This document shows positions 16,122 to 24,299 of a DNA stretch of 64,000 nucleotides, one piece after another. A program made the position numbers and the translations under genes. The notes under the pieces are model-generated. The model was given only the letters and a program-made list of their open reading frames with translations. It did not search any database and had not been told where the DNA came from. The DNA comes from Lentzea sp. NBRC 105346 (GTDB taxonomy: Bacteria; Actinomycetota; Actinomycetes; Mycobacteriales; Pseudonocardiaceae): the NCBI RefSeq assembly GCF_030269605.1, contig NZ_BSTQ01000007.1:186001-250000 (forward strand), read 5' to 3'. Each line of letters opens with the position of its first letter. The stretch's first letter is position 1.

Positions 16122-16195
16122 CGACCCAGACGGGACTCGAACCCGCGACCTTCGCCGTGACAGGGCGACGCGCTAACCAACTGCGCCACTGGGCC
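16122..16195 (-). tRNA. tRNA-Asp (GTC)
   Basis: A 74-nt cloverleaf on the minus strand. The acceptor GGCCCAG pairs with CTGGGTC, the anticodon loop contains GTC, and the T-arm reads GGGTTCGAGTCCC, with a G discriminator as expected for tRNA-Asp. No CCA is encoded. It is the middle gene of the operon. Confidence 0.95.
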
Positions 16196-16234
16196 TTGCT
16201 TTTCACACTGCACTGCTTTGAACACTGTACTACG

Positions 16235-16307
16235 TGCCCCCAACGGGATTCGAACCCGCGCTACCGCCTTGAAAGGGCGGGGTCCTAGGCCGCTAGACGA
16301 TGGGGAC
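16235..16307 (-). tRNA. tRNA-Glu (TTC)
   Basis: A 73-nt cloverleaf on the minus strand. The acceptor GTCCCCA pairs with TGGGGGC, the anticodon is TTC in a CTTTCAA loop, and the T-arm reads GGGTTCGAATCCC. No CCA is encoded. It is the first gene of the Glu-Asp-Phe operon. Confidence 0.95.
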
Positions 16308-16331
16308 TCGGTCTCCGCTGGAAGCACGGTA

Positions 16332-16361
16332 AGCATATGGCATGCCCGCCCGCATCTCCAA
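16332..16361 (-). promoter_or_regulatory. Predicted promoter of the tRNA Glu-Asp-Phe operon
   Basis: On the minus strand TTGGAG (16356-16361) and TATGCT (16332-16337) are separated by 18 bp and lie about 25 bp upstream of tRNA-Glu, a good match for a housekeeping sigma promoter. No other promoter-like pair is seen in this short gap. Confidence 0.55.
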
Positions 16362-16391
16362 AACGGGGGTACCGGTTGTGGGCTGACCTGC

Positions 16392-17120
16392 TCAAACCAC
16401 CTCGATCGCGAGCATCCGATCCCGCAGGTCGATCAACTCTTCGGGTGAGAGGACGCCCAACGCGTGGCCGAAACTCACGTCGGTCAGCTGTTCGGCTTCC
16501 TGCCACCGCTTCACGATCTCCTCCTCACGGCCGGCGATGCCCGCGTAGAGCGCGTCGACCTCCTCCGGGCGCCAGCCGGTGCGCAGCAGGCGCGGGCGTC
16601 CGCCGCCGGGGTCGGCGGTGACGGCTTCGGGAACGGAGATGCCGGAGACGCGCAGCGCCGCGAAGTGGAGTCCGCCGCGGAGCTCGCGGGCGACCATGAG
16701 GGCGTGGCCGAGCAACGCCTTGGCGTCGTCCGGGCGCGGGGCGGCCTGCCAGCCGGCGAAGAGCGGCAGGGCTGTCCCATCAACAGAGTCCACGACCTTC
16801 AGGAGCAGCGACGCGAGGCGTTCGTCGGCGGGCAGGTGCTCGCGGGCCCAGCCCCAGCACGCGGCCAGGTACGCGGAGACGGCCTGCGCGGGCGGCAGGG
16901 TCACGTGGACCATTCGCGGCAGCCACTTCGGGAAGAGCCCGAACAGGGTGGCGACGGTGTCCGGCGTGACGTCGCCGAGGACGGACGCGCGGCCACGGAA
17001 GTAGAGCGCGCCCTTGGGCAGGCCGAGACGTTCCTGTTCGGCCGCCAGCTGGGGCGAGGTCATGAACCGGCCGCCGAGGCCGACGAGGGCTTCCCTGGTC
17101 TCGCGTGCGATCGTCTCCAT
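16392..17120 (-). CDS. SCO6745-family-like protein
   Basis: 242 residues, soluble and mainly helical. It resembles the actinobacterial family named after SCO6745: a segment on an early helix (GALYFRGRASVLGDVTPDTVATLFGLFP), a central WGWAREHLPADERLASLLLKVVDS and a C-terminal LRTGWRPEEVDALYAGIAGREEEIVKRW. Function is not established. It starts 14 bp after the TetR stop, so the two genes form an operon, and the regulator probably controls it. The family match is from memory and moderate. Confidence 0.6.
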   Translation of the reverse strand: METIARETREALVGLGGRFMTSPQLAAEQERLGLPKGALYFRGRASVLGDVTPDTVATLFGLFPKWLPRMVHVTLPPAQAVSAYLAACWGWAREHLPADERLASLLLKVVDSVDGTALPLFAGWQAAPRPDDAKALLGHALMVARELRGGLHFAALRVSGISVPEAVTADPGGGRPRLLRTGWRPEEVDALYAGIAGREEEIVKRWQEAEQLTDVSFGHALGVLSPEELIDLRDRMLAIEVV

Positions 17121-17134
17121 GTTTTATAACACTG

Positions 17135-17752
17135 TCACAAAACCTCTGGCCCGGCAAGAAGCCAGTCGTCGGAGATCACGGAGGACAGCACGTACCGCAG
17201 GATTTCGCGGGTGCGCGCGGGGAAGTCGGCGCAGCGCGTCGTGGCCGAGGAGATGAACCGGGCGCCGAGCGTGGCCGCGCACAGCGTCCGGGCAAGCGCC
17301 GCCGGGTCGGCGCCGTCGCGGAGGTTGCCCGCGTCGCGCGCGTCGACCAGGTAGGCCTCGATGATCTTCTCCCACTCCAGGTGGGCGCTGGGCAGGCCGG
17401 GATAACCAACCTCGCGATCGGCAGCGAGGCGGACGCCGGCACGGAGGGTGACGTCCGCGGCCATGCGCTCGGCGGCCTCGTGGAACATCCCGACGAGCCG
17501 GCGCAACGGGTCGAGCGCGCGCCCGTCCCAGTCCTCGCGCATCCGCGCCCAGAGGTCGTCCTGGCCGCTGACGAGGGCCGCTGCCAGCGCTTCTTTGGAC
17601 GCGAAGTGAAAGTAGAAGGCGCCCTTGGTGAGGCCGCTGTGCCCGAGCACGCCCTTCAACGAGGTGCGCTCGTAGCCAAGCCGGTCGAACTCCTCCGCAG
17701 CGGCGCGGAGGATCGCCTCACGGGTCGCGTGCGCCCGATCCTGCTGGGGCAT
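17135..17752 (-). CDS. TetR-family regulator resembling gamma-butyrolactone receptors (ScbR/ArpA type)
   Basis: 205 residues. The N-terminal helix-turn-helix reads ATREAILRAAAEEFDRLGYERTSL with SGLTKGAFYFHFASKEALAAALV, the signature of the ArpA/ScbR butyrolactone receptor branch of TetR regulators. The C-terminal domain is a ligand pocket of normal length. It leads an operon with the SCO6745-like gene. An imperfect ARE-like inverted repeat lies about 27 bp upstream of its start. No butyrolactone synthase (AfsA-like) gene is in the window, so it may be an orphan or pseudo receptor. Confidence 0.82.
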   Translation of the reverse strand: MPQQDRAHATREAILRAAAEEFDRLGYERTSLKGVLGHSGLTKGAFYFHFASKEALAAALVSGQDDLWARMREDWDGRALDPLRRLVGMFHEAAERMAADVTLRAGVRLAADREVGYPGLPSAHLEWEKIIEAYLVDARDAGNLRDGADPAALARTLCAATLGARFISSATTRCADFPARTREILRYVLSSVISDDWLLAGPEVL

Positions 17753-17778
17753 GACACCAGGTTAAGTCCGTTGCCCGG

Positions 17779-17800
17779 AAAGAGACCGGTGGGTATGTTT
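17779..17800. promoter_or_regulatory. ARE-like operator upstream of the ScbR-type TetR gene
   Basis: AAAGAGACC (17779-17787) and GGTATGTTT (17792-17800) form a 7-of-9 inverted repeat. The AAACATACC half resembles autoregulatory elements bound by butyrolactone receptors. Its position just upstream of the start at 17752 fits autorepression. Confidence 0.5.
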
Positions 17801-17871
17801 CGAGATGCGGCCCTAGCCCGAGACGCGCTTCCGGGGGGTGCGCGCCTCGGGCCGGGAGCCGCTCTCGCGTG

Positions 17872-18114
17872 TCAGCGCTGGACGGGCGGAGCCCCGCCGT
17901 CCTCGCCGGGTGAGAGACCCAGCATGTCCAGGAGCATCCGGCAGTCCTCGGCGCTCATCGCGCCGCGCGCGACCGCCAGGCGGGCTCGGTGGACCTGTTC
18001 GTCGGAGATCCGTGACGGCTCTCCGGTGCGTTGGGCCGGCACGTTCGGGCCCTGCCTGGACATCGACTCGTCCTGCGTCCACAGGAACTTGCGTACTTCA
18101 AGAGACCCGCTCAT
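17872..18114 (-). CDS. Small conserved hypothetical protein
   Basis: 80 residues from an ATG at 18114 preceded by GGGAGGG. The C-terminal half is helical with RARLAVARGAMSAEDCRMLLDMLGLSP, a pattern I recall from short actinobacterial proteins of unknown function, and the tail is rich in Pro and Gly. There is no membrane segment. A single transcription unit; no functional hint from neighbours. Confidence 0.6.
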   Translation of the reverse strand: MSGSLEVRKFLWTQDESMSRQGPNVPAQRTGEPSRISDEQVHRARLAVARGAMSAEDCRMLLDMLGLSPGEDGGAPPVQR

Positions 18115-18266
18115 GACGCCCTCCCCGACTTGAGGTTGGCGCGAGGCTAAGCGACCTCGGACAACAGCCGCAGCCCCCCGCAGAGTGATTCGACTGCCAC
18201 CCTGCGTCACGTTCCGTACAGGACGAGGGTGCACGACCACTTAGTTACCCAGGAGAAGATGGAGTC

Positions 18267-18485
18267 ATGACTGAGTCCGACCCGAAACCTGAACCAGTTG
18301 AGACCCCTCAGCCGGAGCTCGATCCACAGGCTGTGCTCGCCGCGCTGAACCTCGCCGGGCTCGAAGCCGACATCGAGGGCGTCCTGGGCGACCGGATGAG
18401 CCAGCTGGACGACATGCTCGCGAACCTCGAGCAGCTCGTCGAACGACTCGAGACGGACATCGAGAAGTTCGAGCCTCCACAGTAG
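18267..18485 (+). CDS. Small acidic helical protein, unknown
   Basis: 72 residues, strongly acidic, with a Pro-rich N-terminus (ESDPKPEPVETPQPELDP) and an amphipathic helical C-terminal part (DRMSQLDDMLANLEQLVERLETDIEKF) likely to form a coiled coil. An AGGAGA ribosome site lies upstream of the ATG at 18267. It ends shortly before the copper operon operator. No family recognised. Confidence 0.6.
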   Translation: MTESDPKPEPVETPQPELDPQAVLAALNLAGLEADIEGVLGDRMSQLDDMLANLEQLVERLETDIEKFEPPQ

Positions 18486-18491
18486 AGTGCC

Positions 18492-18506
18492 TACCCCCCA
18501 GGGGTA
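18492..18506. promoter_or_regulatory. CsoR-type copper operator
   Basis: TACCCCCCAGGGGTA is a near-perfect match to the CsoR consensus, an inverted TACCCC/GGGGTA repeat. It sits 34 bp upstream of the copZ start, so the copZ-copA operon is probably derepressed by Cu(I) binding to CsoR. The csoR gene itself is not in the window. Confidence 0.85.
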
Positions 18507-18539
18507 TGCTTCGTGGCCCCGACGAGAGGAAGAGGCACC

Positions 18540-18746
18540 ATGTCCGTCACCGCCACCTACACAGTCACCGGCATGACCTGTGGCCACTGCGTCAGCTCCG
18601 TCAAGGAGGAGCTGTCCGAGGTCGCCGGCGTGACCGGCGTGGACGTCGTCCTGGAGACCGGCGCGGTGACCGTCACCAGCTCCCGTGAGCTCGCGCAGGA
18701 CGAGGTCGAGGCGGCCGTCAAGGAAGCCGGATACGCGCTGGCATGA
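18540..18746 (+). CDS. copZ: Copper chaperone CopZ (heavy-metal-associated domain)
   Basis: 68 residues, a single HMA domain with the metal motif GMTCGHC (C14, C17), the usual size for CopZ. It carries Cu(I) in the cytoplasm and hands it to the P-type ATPase. The start at 18540 has GAGGAAGAGG upstream. Its TGA overlaps the copA ATG at 18743, giving translational coupling, and a CsoR operator lies upstream. Confidence 0.93.
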   Translation: MSVTATYTVTGMTCGHCVSSVKEELSEVAGVTGVDVVLETGAVTVTSSRELAQDEVEAAVKEAGYALA

Positions 18747-20869
18747 GCACCGTCGAGCTGTCGATCACCGGCATGACCTGCGCGTCGTGCGCGCGACGGA
18801 TCGAACGCAAGCTGAACAAACTCGACGGCGTTGTCGCCACGGTGAACTACGCGACCGAGAAGGCCAGCGTCGAGTTCCCCGTCGGCATGCACGTGTCGGA
18901 CCTGGTCTCCACGGTCCGCGCGGCCGGCTACGACGCCGCCGAACCCGAGATCGCACCGGAGGAACCGGACGACCTCGGACCCAGGTTCGGCATCGCGGCG
19001 TTCCTCGGGTTGCCGGTGATCGCGCTCGCGATGGTGCCGCCACTGCAGTTCCCTGCCTGGCAGTGGGTCTCGCTCGCGCTGGCCAGCGTGGTCGTGTGGG
19101 TGTGCGGGTGGCCGTTCCACCGCGCCGCCGCGGTCAACCTGCGGCACGGCAGCAGCACCATGGACACGCTGGTGTCGATGGGCGTGACCGTCGCCTACCT
19201 GTGGTCGGTCTACGCGCTGGTGTTCGGCTCGGCGGGCATGATCGGCATGACGCACCGGTTCAGCCTCGTGCCGCGCCCCTCGACGTCCGGCGACATCTAC
19301 CTGGAAGTCGCGGTCGGCGTCACCGTTTTCCTGCTGCTGGGCCGCTGGCTGGAGTCCCGCTCGAAACGCCGCGCGGGCGCCGCCGTGAAGGCGCTCCTCC
19401 AGCTCGGCGCCAGGGACGTGTCGGTGCTGCGCGACGGCGTTGAGCTGCGCGTTGCGATCTCCCAGCTGCACGTTGGCGAACGCTTCCTGGTCCGTCCGGG
19501 TGAGCGGGTCGCCACGGACGGAGTAGTGGCGGACGGCAGCTCGGCCGTCGACCGTTCCACCGTCACGGGTGAGTCCGTGCCGATCGAGGTCGGCGCGGGC
19601 GACGAGGTCGTCGGCGGCACCGTCAACGTGGGCGGCCGGCTGGTCGTCTCCGCGACGCGCGTCGGCGCCGACACCCAGCTCGCCCGCATGGCGAAGCTCG
19701 TCGAGCAGGCGCAGGCGGGCAAGGCCGAGATCCAGCGGCTCGCCGACCGCGTGTCCGCGGTGTTCGTGCCCGTGGTCGTGGGAATCGCCCTCTTGGCTCT
19801 CGGCGGCTGGCTGCTGGCCGGTCGGCCCCTCGAGTTCGCCGTGACGGTCGCCGTCTCCGTGCTCGTGATCGCTTGCCCATGTGCTTTGGGCCTGGCGACG
19901 CCCACCGCGTTGCTGGTCGGCACCGGTCGTGGCGCGCAGCTCGGGATTCTGGTCAAAGGTCCCGAGGTACTGGAGTCCACCCGCCGGGTCGGCACCGTCG
20001 TGCTGGACAAGACCGGCACCGTGACGAGCGGCCGGCTGTCGCTGGTCGAGGTGATCCCGGCCGATGGCGTCTCCGCTGATTCGTTGCTGCGGCTCGCCGC
20101 TGGTGTGGAGAGCGCGTCCGAGCACCCCATCGGTGCCGCGATCGTCCGTGCGGCTCCGGACGTTCCGCCCGTGTCGTCGTTCGCGAACTCCGCCGGCTTC
20201 GGGGTTTCGGGAATAGTCGAAGGGCGCGAGGTCGTCGTCGGACGCCCGGCTGTTTCCGTTGATGATGCGCGGACGGTCGTCGAGGTGACCGTGGACGGGG
20301 TGGTGTTCGGCTCGCTGGCGTTGACGGACACGGTGAAGCCCACGAGCGCCGAAGCCGTGCGGTCGTTGCGCGCACTCGGTCTGCGGCCGGTGCTGCTGAC
20401 CGGCGACAACTGGGCGGTGGCCCGCGCTGTGGCTTCGGAGGTCGGCATCGACGAGGTGATCGCCGAGGTCATGCCCGCCGACAAGGTGGCGACCGTGCGC
20501 CGGCTCCAGGAATCCGGACGGGTTGTCGCGATGGTCGGCGACGGCGTGAACGACGCACCCGCTCTGGCCGCCGCGGACCTCGGGCTCGCCATGGGCACCG
20601 GAACCGATGTCGCCATCGAGGCCGGAGACCTGACTTTGGTGCGCGGCGACCTGCGCGTGGCGGCCGACGCCATCCGGTTGTCGCGCCGCACGTTGCGCAC
20701 GATCAAGGGCAACCTGTTCTGGGCGTTCGCCTACAACATCGCTGGAGTTCCGCTCGCGGCGCTCGGGTTGCTCAACCCCATGATCGCGGGCGCCGCGATG
20801 GCCTTCAGCAGCGTGTTCGTCGTGAGCAACAGCTTGCGGCTGCGCGGTTTCAAAGCAACGGCCAGCTGA
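18743..20869 (+). CDS. copA: Copper-exporting P1B-type ATPase CopA
   Basis: 708 residues. It has one N-terminal HMA domain with GMTCASC (C13, C16), then transmembrane helices, the phosphatase motif TGES, the ion-binding CPC at 378-380 in VIACPCALGLATP, the phosphorylation site DKTGT (D422), and GDGVNDAPALAAADLG in the nucleotide hinge. This is the classical Cu(I) exporter. It forms an operon with copZ under a CsoR operator. Ag(I) is also a likely substrate. Confidence 0.94.
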   Translation: MSTVELSITGMTCASCARRIERKLNKLDGVVATVNYATEKASVEFPVGMHVSDLVSTVRAAGYDAAEPEIAPEEPDDLGPRFGIAAFLGLPVIALAMVPPLQFPAWQWVSLALASVVVWVCGWPFHRAAAVNLRHGSSTMDTLVSMGVTVAYLWSVYALVFGSAGMIGMTHRFSLVPRPSTSGDIYLEVAVGVTVFLLLGRWLESRSKRRAGAAVKALLQLGARDVSVLRDGVELRVAISQLHVGERFLVRPGERVATDGVVADGSSAVDRSTVTGESVPIEVGAGDEVVGGTVNVGGRLVVSATRVGADTQLARMAKLVEQAQAGKAEIQRLADRVSAVFVPVVVGIALLALGGWLLAGRPLEFAVTVAVSVLVIACPCALGLATPTALLVGTGRGAQLGILVKGPEVLESTRRVGTVVLDKTGTVTSGRLSLVEVIPADGVSADSLLRLAAGVESASEHPIGAAIVRAAPDVPPVSSFANSAGFGVSGIVEGREVVVGRPAVSVDDARTVVEVTVDGVVFGSLALTDTVKPTSAEAVRSLRALGLRPVLLTGDNWAVARAVASEVGIDEVIAEVMPADKVATVRRLQESGRVVAMVGDGVNDAPALAAADLGLAMGTGTDVAIEAGDLTLVRGDLRVAADAIRLSRRTLRTIKGNLFWAFAYNIAGVPLAALGLLNPMIAGAAMAFSSVFVVSNSLRLRGFKATAS

Positions 20870-21268
20870 AGATTTCCGCGTTTCCCACTCCCGGACCACG
20901 CGTGACCGTGCAACAATCCGATTGCTGACACACCCCCGGTCAGCGCCTGTGGAGATCCCCTCCGGCCCCCGCGTTCCTCCCCCTGGCGCGGGGGCCTCTC
21001 CTTGGGCGGAGCCTGCTCGGCTCGGCTGGCGCCTCGCACTCGCCGGCTCTGCGTCGAGGGTGTTTTTTGGGGGCCTAGCCCCCAAACCCCAGCCGGGGGC
21101 TGCGCCCCCGGACCCCCGGCCGGCTCGCCTTCGGCGTCGCGGCCCGTCGCGGGAATCCCCCTCTCATCCCGGTCCTGCCGACTGCCTGAGCAGCGCGTAT
21201 TCGTGCCCGCACACGTGACCAAGCACACAGGGCGTGTGCTTTCGTCATCCAACCGTTATCGTTGCGCG
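20870..21268. other. Gene-free stretch with terminator and GC-rich hairpins
   Basis: This 399-bp gap holds a terminator-like stem (20964-20973 with 20987-20996, GGCCCCCGCG) after copA, and two further hairpins at about 21067-21110 (GGGGGCCTAGCCCCC and GGGGGCTGCGCCCCC) that look like the palindromic intergenic repeats common in actinomycetes. No coding frame in it has convincing codon bias. The promoter of the following small gene should lie at its right end. Confidence 0.6.
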
Positions 21269-21574
21269 GTGCCTATCGGATCCCTTGGACGCTCTAAGTC
21301 CGGCCGTCACCGTCCCCCGGCCCCCGAGCCCGTGGACGAGACCCTGCCCGACGAAGAGCTGACTTCGTATCTGGCCGCACTCGCACCGGACGACGCCGAG
21401 ACCACCGCGGGCAGCAGCTTCGGCAACGCGCAGGTCTACCAGCTTCGGTTGCAGCTGATGGCGAACGAACAGCTGAAGGAGCTCGCCGCCGAGCGGCAGA
21501 CGTCTCCGCAGGCGCTCGCCACCGAGTGGGTCATGCAGCGACTGGAGTGGGAAGCCCGCCAGCGCGGCTACTAG
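21269..21574 (+). CDS. Small hypothetical protein, possible ribbon-helix-helix or helical DNA-binding type
   Basis: 101 residues from a GTG at 21269. A basic N-terminus (GSLGRSKSGRHRPP) is followed by an acidic stretch and a C-terminal helical part (VYQLRLQLMANEQLKELAAERQTSPQALATEWVMQRLEWE) that resembles antitoxin-like ribbon-helix-helix proteins, with one strand and two helices. No partner toxin lies next to it. Frames extending upstream lack codon bias, so the internal GTG is preferred. Confidence 0.6.
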   Translation: MPIGSLGRSKSGRHRPPAPEPVDETLPDEELTSYLAALAPDDAETTAGSSFGNAQVYQLRLQLMANEQLKELAAERQTSPQALATEWVMQRLEWEARQRGY

Positions 21575-21587
21575 TTCTCAAGTAAAA

Positions 21588-21626
21588 GCACGAGCCCCTC
21601 ACCCGTCAGGTGTGAGGGGCTCGTGC
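21588..21626. terminator. Bidirectional terminator between convergent genes
   Basis: A 15-bp perfect stem: GCACGAGCCCCTCAC at 21588-21602 pairs with 21612-21626, closing a nine-base loop. It separates the small plus-strand gene from the minus-strand cspA. Confidence 0.9.
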
Positions 21627-21637
21627 CAACTCTGGGT

Positions 21638-21841
21638 TCAGATGGCGCGGACGTTCTGGGCCTGCGGCCCCTTGGTGCCCTGTCCGACCTCGAACTCGAC
21701 CCGCTGGTTCTCTTCCAGGGTGCGGAAGCCCTGGCCCTGGATTTCCGAGTAGTGGACGAAGACGTCAGCGCCGCCGTTGTCCTGGGCGATGAAGCCGAAG
21801 CCCTTCTCGGAGTTGAACCACTTGACAGTGCCCTGTGCCAT
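21638..21841 (-). CDS. cspA: Cold-shock protein CspA
   Basis: 67 residues, a single cold-shock (OB-fold) domain. RNA-binding motifs RNP1 (GFGFIAQD) and RNP2 (DVFVHYSEI) are intact after the typical [14 protein letters not shown] start. It binds single-stranded RNA and DNA as a chaperone. The start ATG at 21841 is chosen because the sequence upstream is out of family. The approximately 340 bp up to the next gene contain no ORF of interest and probably encode a long 5' UTR, common for this family. Confidence 0.95.
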   Translation of the reverse strand: MAQGTVKWFNSEKGFGFIAQDNGGADVFVHYSEIQGQGFRTLEENQRVEFEVGQGTKGPQAQNVRAI

Positions 21842-22184
21842 GTACCTGCCTCCATCGCAGGAAAGCTTGGGGCTGCACCGTGCAACCCCGGCCGTCCCGG
21901 GGGCGTTCCACTCGCCAACTTCGGCGGACAGCACGCCCGCGTGTTGTTCCGCGAGCGTGTGAAGCACGAACACAGAAACCACGGCCTGCGCGCAAGAGCC
22001 TAACGTGTTCACGGTCATAGCACTATGGGTGAATCAAGACCACTCGGGTACCCCAAAAGGGCGAAAAGGCCTGGTCCGGACCGGTGATCGCGCTGCTCAG
22101 AACGTAGTGATCGGGGTCACAAACAACGCCTAGACCCCTGACGCGTCACCTAGTTCGTCGAACGAGGGGACGCAGGGGGAGCAA
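21842..22184. other. Divergent intergenic region between cspA and the L,D-transpeptidase gene
   Basis: 343 bp without a supported gene. It should contain the cspA promoter and leader (minus strand) and the transpeptidase promoter (plus strand). I see no clear riboswitch or operator; several short A/T-richer patches near 22010-22030 could be the cspA core promoter. Confidence 0.4.
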
Positions 22185-23339
22185 GTGTCAAGGGCAGGGG
22201 TGGCGGCCGTACTGGCCGGCGTGGCGTTGATCGTGACCGGGTGTTCTGAGGGGACTCCGGCCGCGCAAACCAATGCACCACAACAACAACCGAAACCGAA
22301 GGCTGTACTGGAGGTGTCACCGGCGGGTGGCGCCGAGGGCGTCGCGCCTGCGGGGCCGTTCAAGGTGTCGGTGAAGGACGGGACGCTCACGTCCGTCGCG
22401 TTGACCGGTGCGGACAACCGGGTCGTACAGGGGGAGCTGTCCGCCGACAAGACGAGCTGGCTCGCCACCGAGCCGCTCGGCTACGACAAGGCGTACACGT
22501 GGTCCGGCTCCGCCGTGGGCGCGGACGGCGGGAATGTGCCGGTCGCGGGCACGTTCCACACGGTCAAGCCGGGCACCACGATCGCGGCGCGGTTCGACGC
22601 CGGGGACGACCAGACGTACGGCGTCGCGATGCCGATCGCGGTCAAGTTCTCCGCGCCCGTCAAGGACAAGGCGTCGGTCGAGAAGGCGTTGAAGGTCGAG
22701 ACGTCCGTACCGACCGAGGGCGCGTGGGCGTGGCTGGACGACGCCGCGGTGCACTGGCGGCCCAAGGAGTACTGGAAGCCCGGCACGAAGGTGAACGTCT
22801 CCGCGAAGCTCTACGGCGTCCCGTTCGGCGACGGCGCGTTCGGGCTGGAGGACGTCTCCCTGCGGTTCAACATCGGTCGCGCTCTCATCGCCACCGCGGA
22901 CACGCAGACGCACCGCTTCGTCGTCACCAGGGACGGTCAGCAGATCTTCGACTTCCCGGCGTCGTACGGGCTCGAGTCCGATCCGGGGCGCGTCACGCGC
23001 AGCGGCATCCACGTGGTGTCCGAGCGGCACGACTCGTTCAAGATGACCAACCGCAGGTACAACTACGAGAACGTGCCGGTGCAGTGGGCCGTGCGGATCT
23101 CCAACAACGGGGAGTTCGTGCACGCCTATCCCGACTCGGAGTACGCGCAGGGCAAGGAGAACGTGTCGCACGGGTGCGCGAACCTGTCCACCGCCAACGC
23201 GAAGGCCTACTTCGACGAGGTCATCGTCGGCGACCCGGTGGTCGTCACGGGATCGAGCGTGCAGTTGGGCGCGGAGGACCGCGACTACTACGACTGGTCG
23301 ATCCCGTGGGAGACCTGGACCGGGAAGAGCGCTCTCTGA
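22185..23339 (+). CDS. L,D-transpeptidase lipoprotein (LdtMt2-like)
   Basis: 384 residues. An N-terminal lipoprotein signal ends in a lipobox (VTGC), so it is membrane-anchored on the outside. Two Ig-like domains precede the YkuD catalytic domain, whose SHGCANLS motif contains the catalytic C331 and which has the preceding HDSFKMTN and HAYPDSE regions. It makes 3-3 crosslinks in peptidoglycan. The GTG start at 22185 has an AGGGGGAG ribosome site. Closest known type is mycobacterial LdtB/LdtMt2; a paralogue distinction is not possible here. Confidence 0.93.
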   Translation: MSRAGVAAVLAGVALIVTGCSEGTPAAQTNAPQQQPKPKAVLEVSPAGGAEGVAPAGPFKVSVKDGTLTSVALTGADNRVVQGELSADKTSWLATEPLGYDKAYTWSGSAVGADGGNVPVAGTFHTVKPGTTIAARFDAGDDQTYGVAMPIAVKFSAPVKDKASVEKALKVETSVPTEGAWAWLDDAAVHWRPKEYWKPGTKVNVSAKLYGVPFGDGAFGLEDVSLRFNIGRALIATADTQTHRFVVTRDGQQIFDFPASYGLESDPGRVTRSGIHVVSERHDSFKMTNRRYNYENVPVQWAVRISNNGEFVHAYPDSEYAQGKENVSHGCANLSTANAKAYFDEVIVGDPVVVTGSSVQLGAEDRDYYDWSIPWETWTGKSAL

Positions 23340-23342
23340 AGT

Positions 23343-23395
23343 GCTATGGGGGGAGCTTTCCAAGCGCCCAGCGCTTGGAAAGCTCCCCCCATAGC
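23343..23395. terminator. Very long perfect-stem bidirectional terminator
   Basis: A 24-bp perfect stem (23343-23366 with 23372-23395) around a five-base loop. The left arm begins GCTATGGGGGGAGC. It sits exactly between the convergent transpeptidase and solute-binding protein genes. Confidence 0.92.
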
Positions 23396-23397
23396 AA

Positions 23398-24216
23398 CTA
23401 GCTCTTCTCGGTCACCTGGGGCGGCTCGGGGATCTGGTAGCCGGACGGACCGACGTTGCGTTCCAACGCCGCGCGCCATTCCCCCGAGCCGATCATCTTC
23501 TCGATGGCCTTGTTGATCGCTTCCCGGCTGACCGAGTCCGACTTGGCGACGCCGATGCCGTACCGCTCGGTGGTGAACGGCTTGCCGACCAGCTTGACCA
23601 GCTCCGGGTTCTCCGCGGCGAAGCCGGCGAGAATGACCTCGTCGGTGGTGACGGCGTCGACGTTGCCCGCCATCAGGCCGATGATGCAGTCGGAGTACTG
23701 GCCGTACTCGACGAGCTGCGCGTCCTTGGAGAAGTCGCTCTTCACCTTCTGCGCGGAGGTGGAACCCTTGACGGAACAGAGCTTCTTGCCGTTGAGCGAC
23801 TCGGGACCCTTGATCGAGTCGTCCGAGTAGCGGACCAGCATGCCCTGGCCGGTCTGGAAGTACGGGCCGGCGAACGCGACCTGTTCCTTGCGCTTGTCCG
23901 TGATGGAGTAGGTCGCGACGACGAAGTCGACCTCGCCGCTCACGATCATCGACTCACGGGCGGCCGAGCGGGCCTCCTTGAAGGTGATCTTGTCCTCGGC
24001 GACCCCGAGCTCCTTCGCCACGTACTTCGCCACGTCGACGTCGAAACCGACGAACCGGCCGTCGAGCCGCTTCTGGCTCAGACCGGGCTGGTCGTACCGG
24101 ACGCCGACGGTGAGCGCACCGGCCTCCGCTCTGCCCACGACCGTGCTGGTGTCCCCGCTCCCACACGCGGTTACCAGCACTGCGGCGGCGGCGACCATTG
24201 CAGCGCGACGCATCAC
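23398..24216 (-). CDS. Solute-binding lipoprotein of a polar amino acid (glutamate-type) ABC transporter
   Basis: 272 residues. A lipobox (VTAC) ends the signal peptide. The mature protein has the SBP_bac_3 fold motifs: VGVRYDQPGLSQK near the start, GFDVDVAKYVAKELG, FVVATYSITDKR, and VDAVTTDEVILAG. This resembles GluB-type glutamate binding proteins. Permease and ATPase genes are absent next to it, so it is an orphan or works with a transporter elsewhere. An ATG at 24213 is nearly as good a start as the GTG at 24216. Confidence 0.88.
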   Translation of the reverse strand: MMRRAAMVAAAAVLVTACGSGDTSTVVGRAEAGALTVGVRYDQPGLSQKRLDGRFVGFDVDVAKYVAKELGVAEDKITFKEARSAARESMIVSGEVDFVVATYSITDKRKEQVAFAGPYFQTGQGMLVRYSDDSIKGPESLNGKKLCSVKGSTSAQKVKSDFSKDAQLVEYGQYSDCIIGLMAGNVDAVTTDEVILAGFAAENPELVKLVGKPFTTERYGIGVAKSDSVSREAINKAIEKMIGSGEWRAALERNVGPSGYQIPEPPQVTEKS

Positions 24217-24299
24217 GACAAGCCTTCCTGGAACGATTACGCAAATGTCGTGAGCAATGCTACGGAGTTCAAACCATGATCTACTGTGATGTGTGACAA

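Noticed and set aside
18557-21085. An 842-residue minus-strand frame opposite copA
   Set aside because: CopA motifs on the plus strand are unequivocal; the opposite frame is a shadow.
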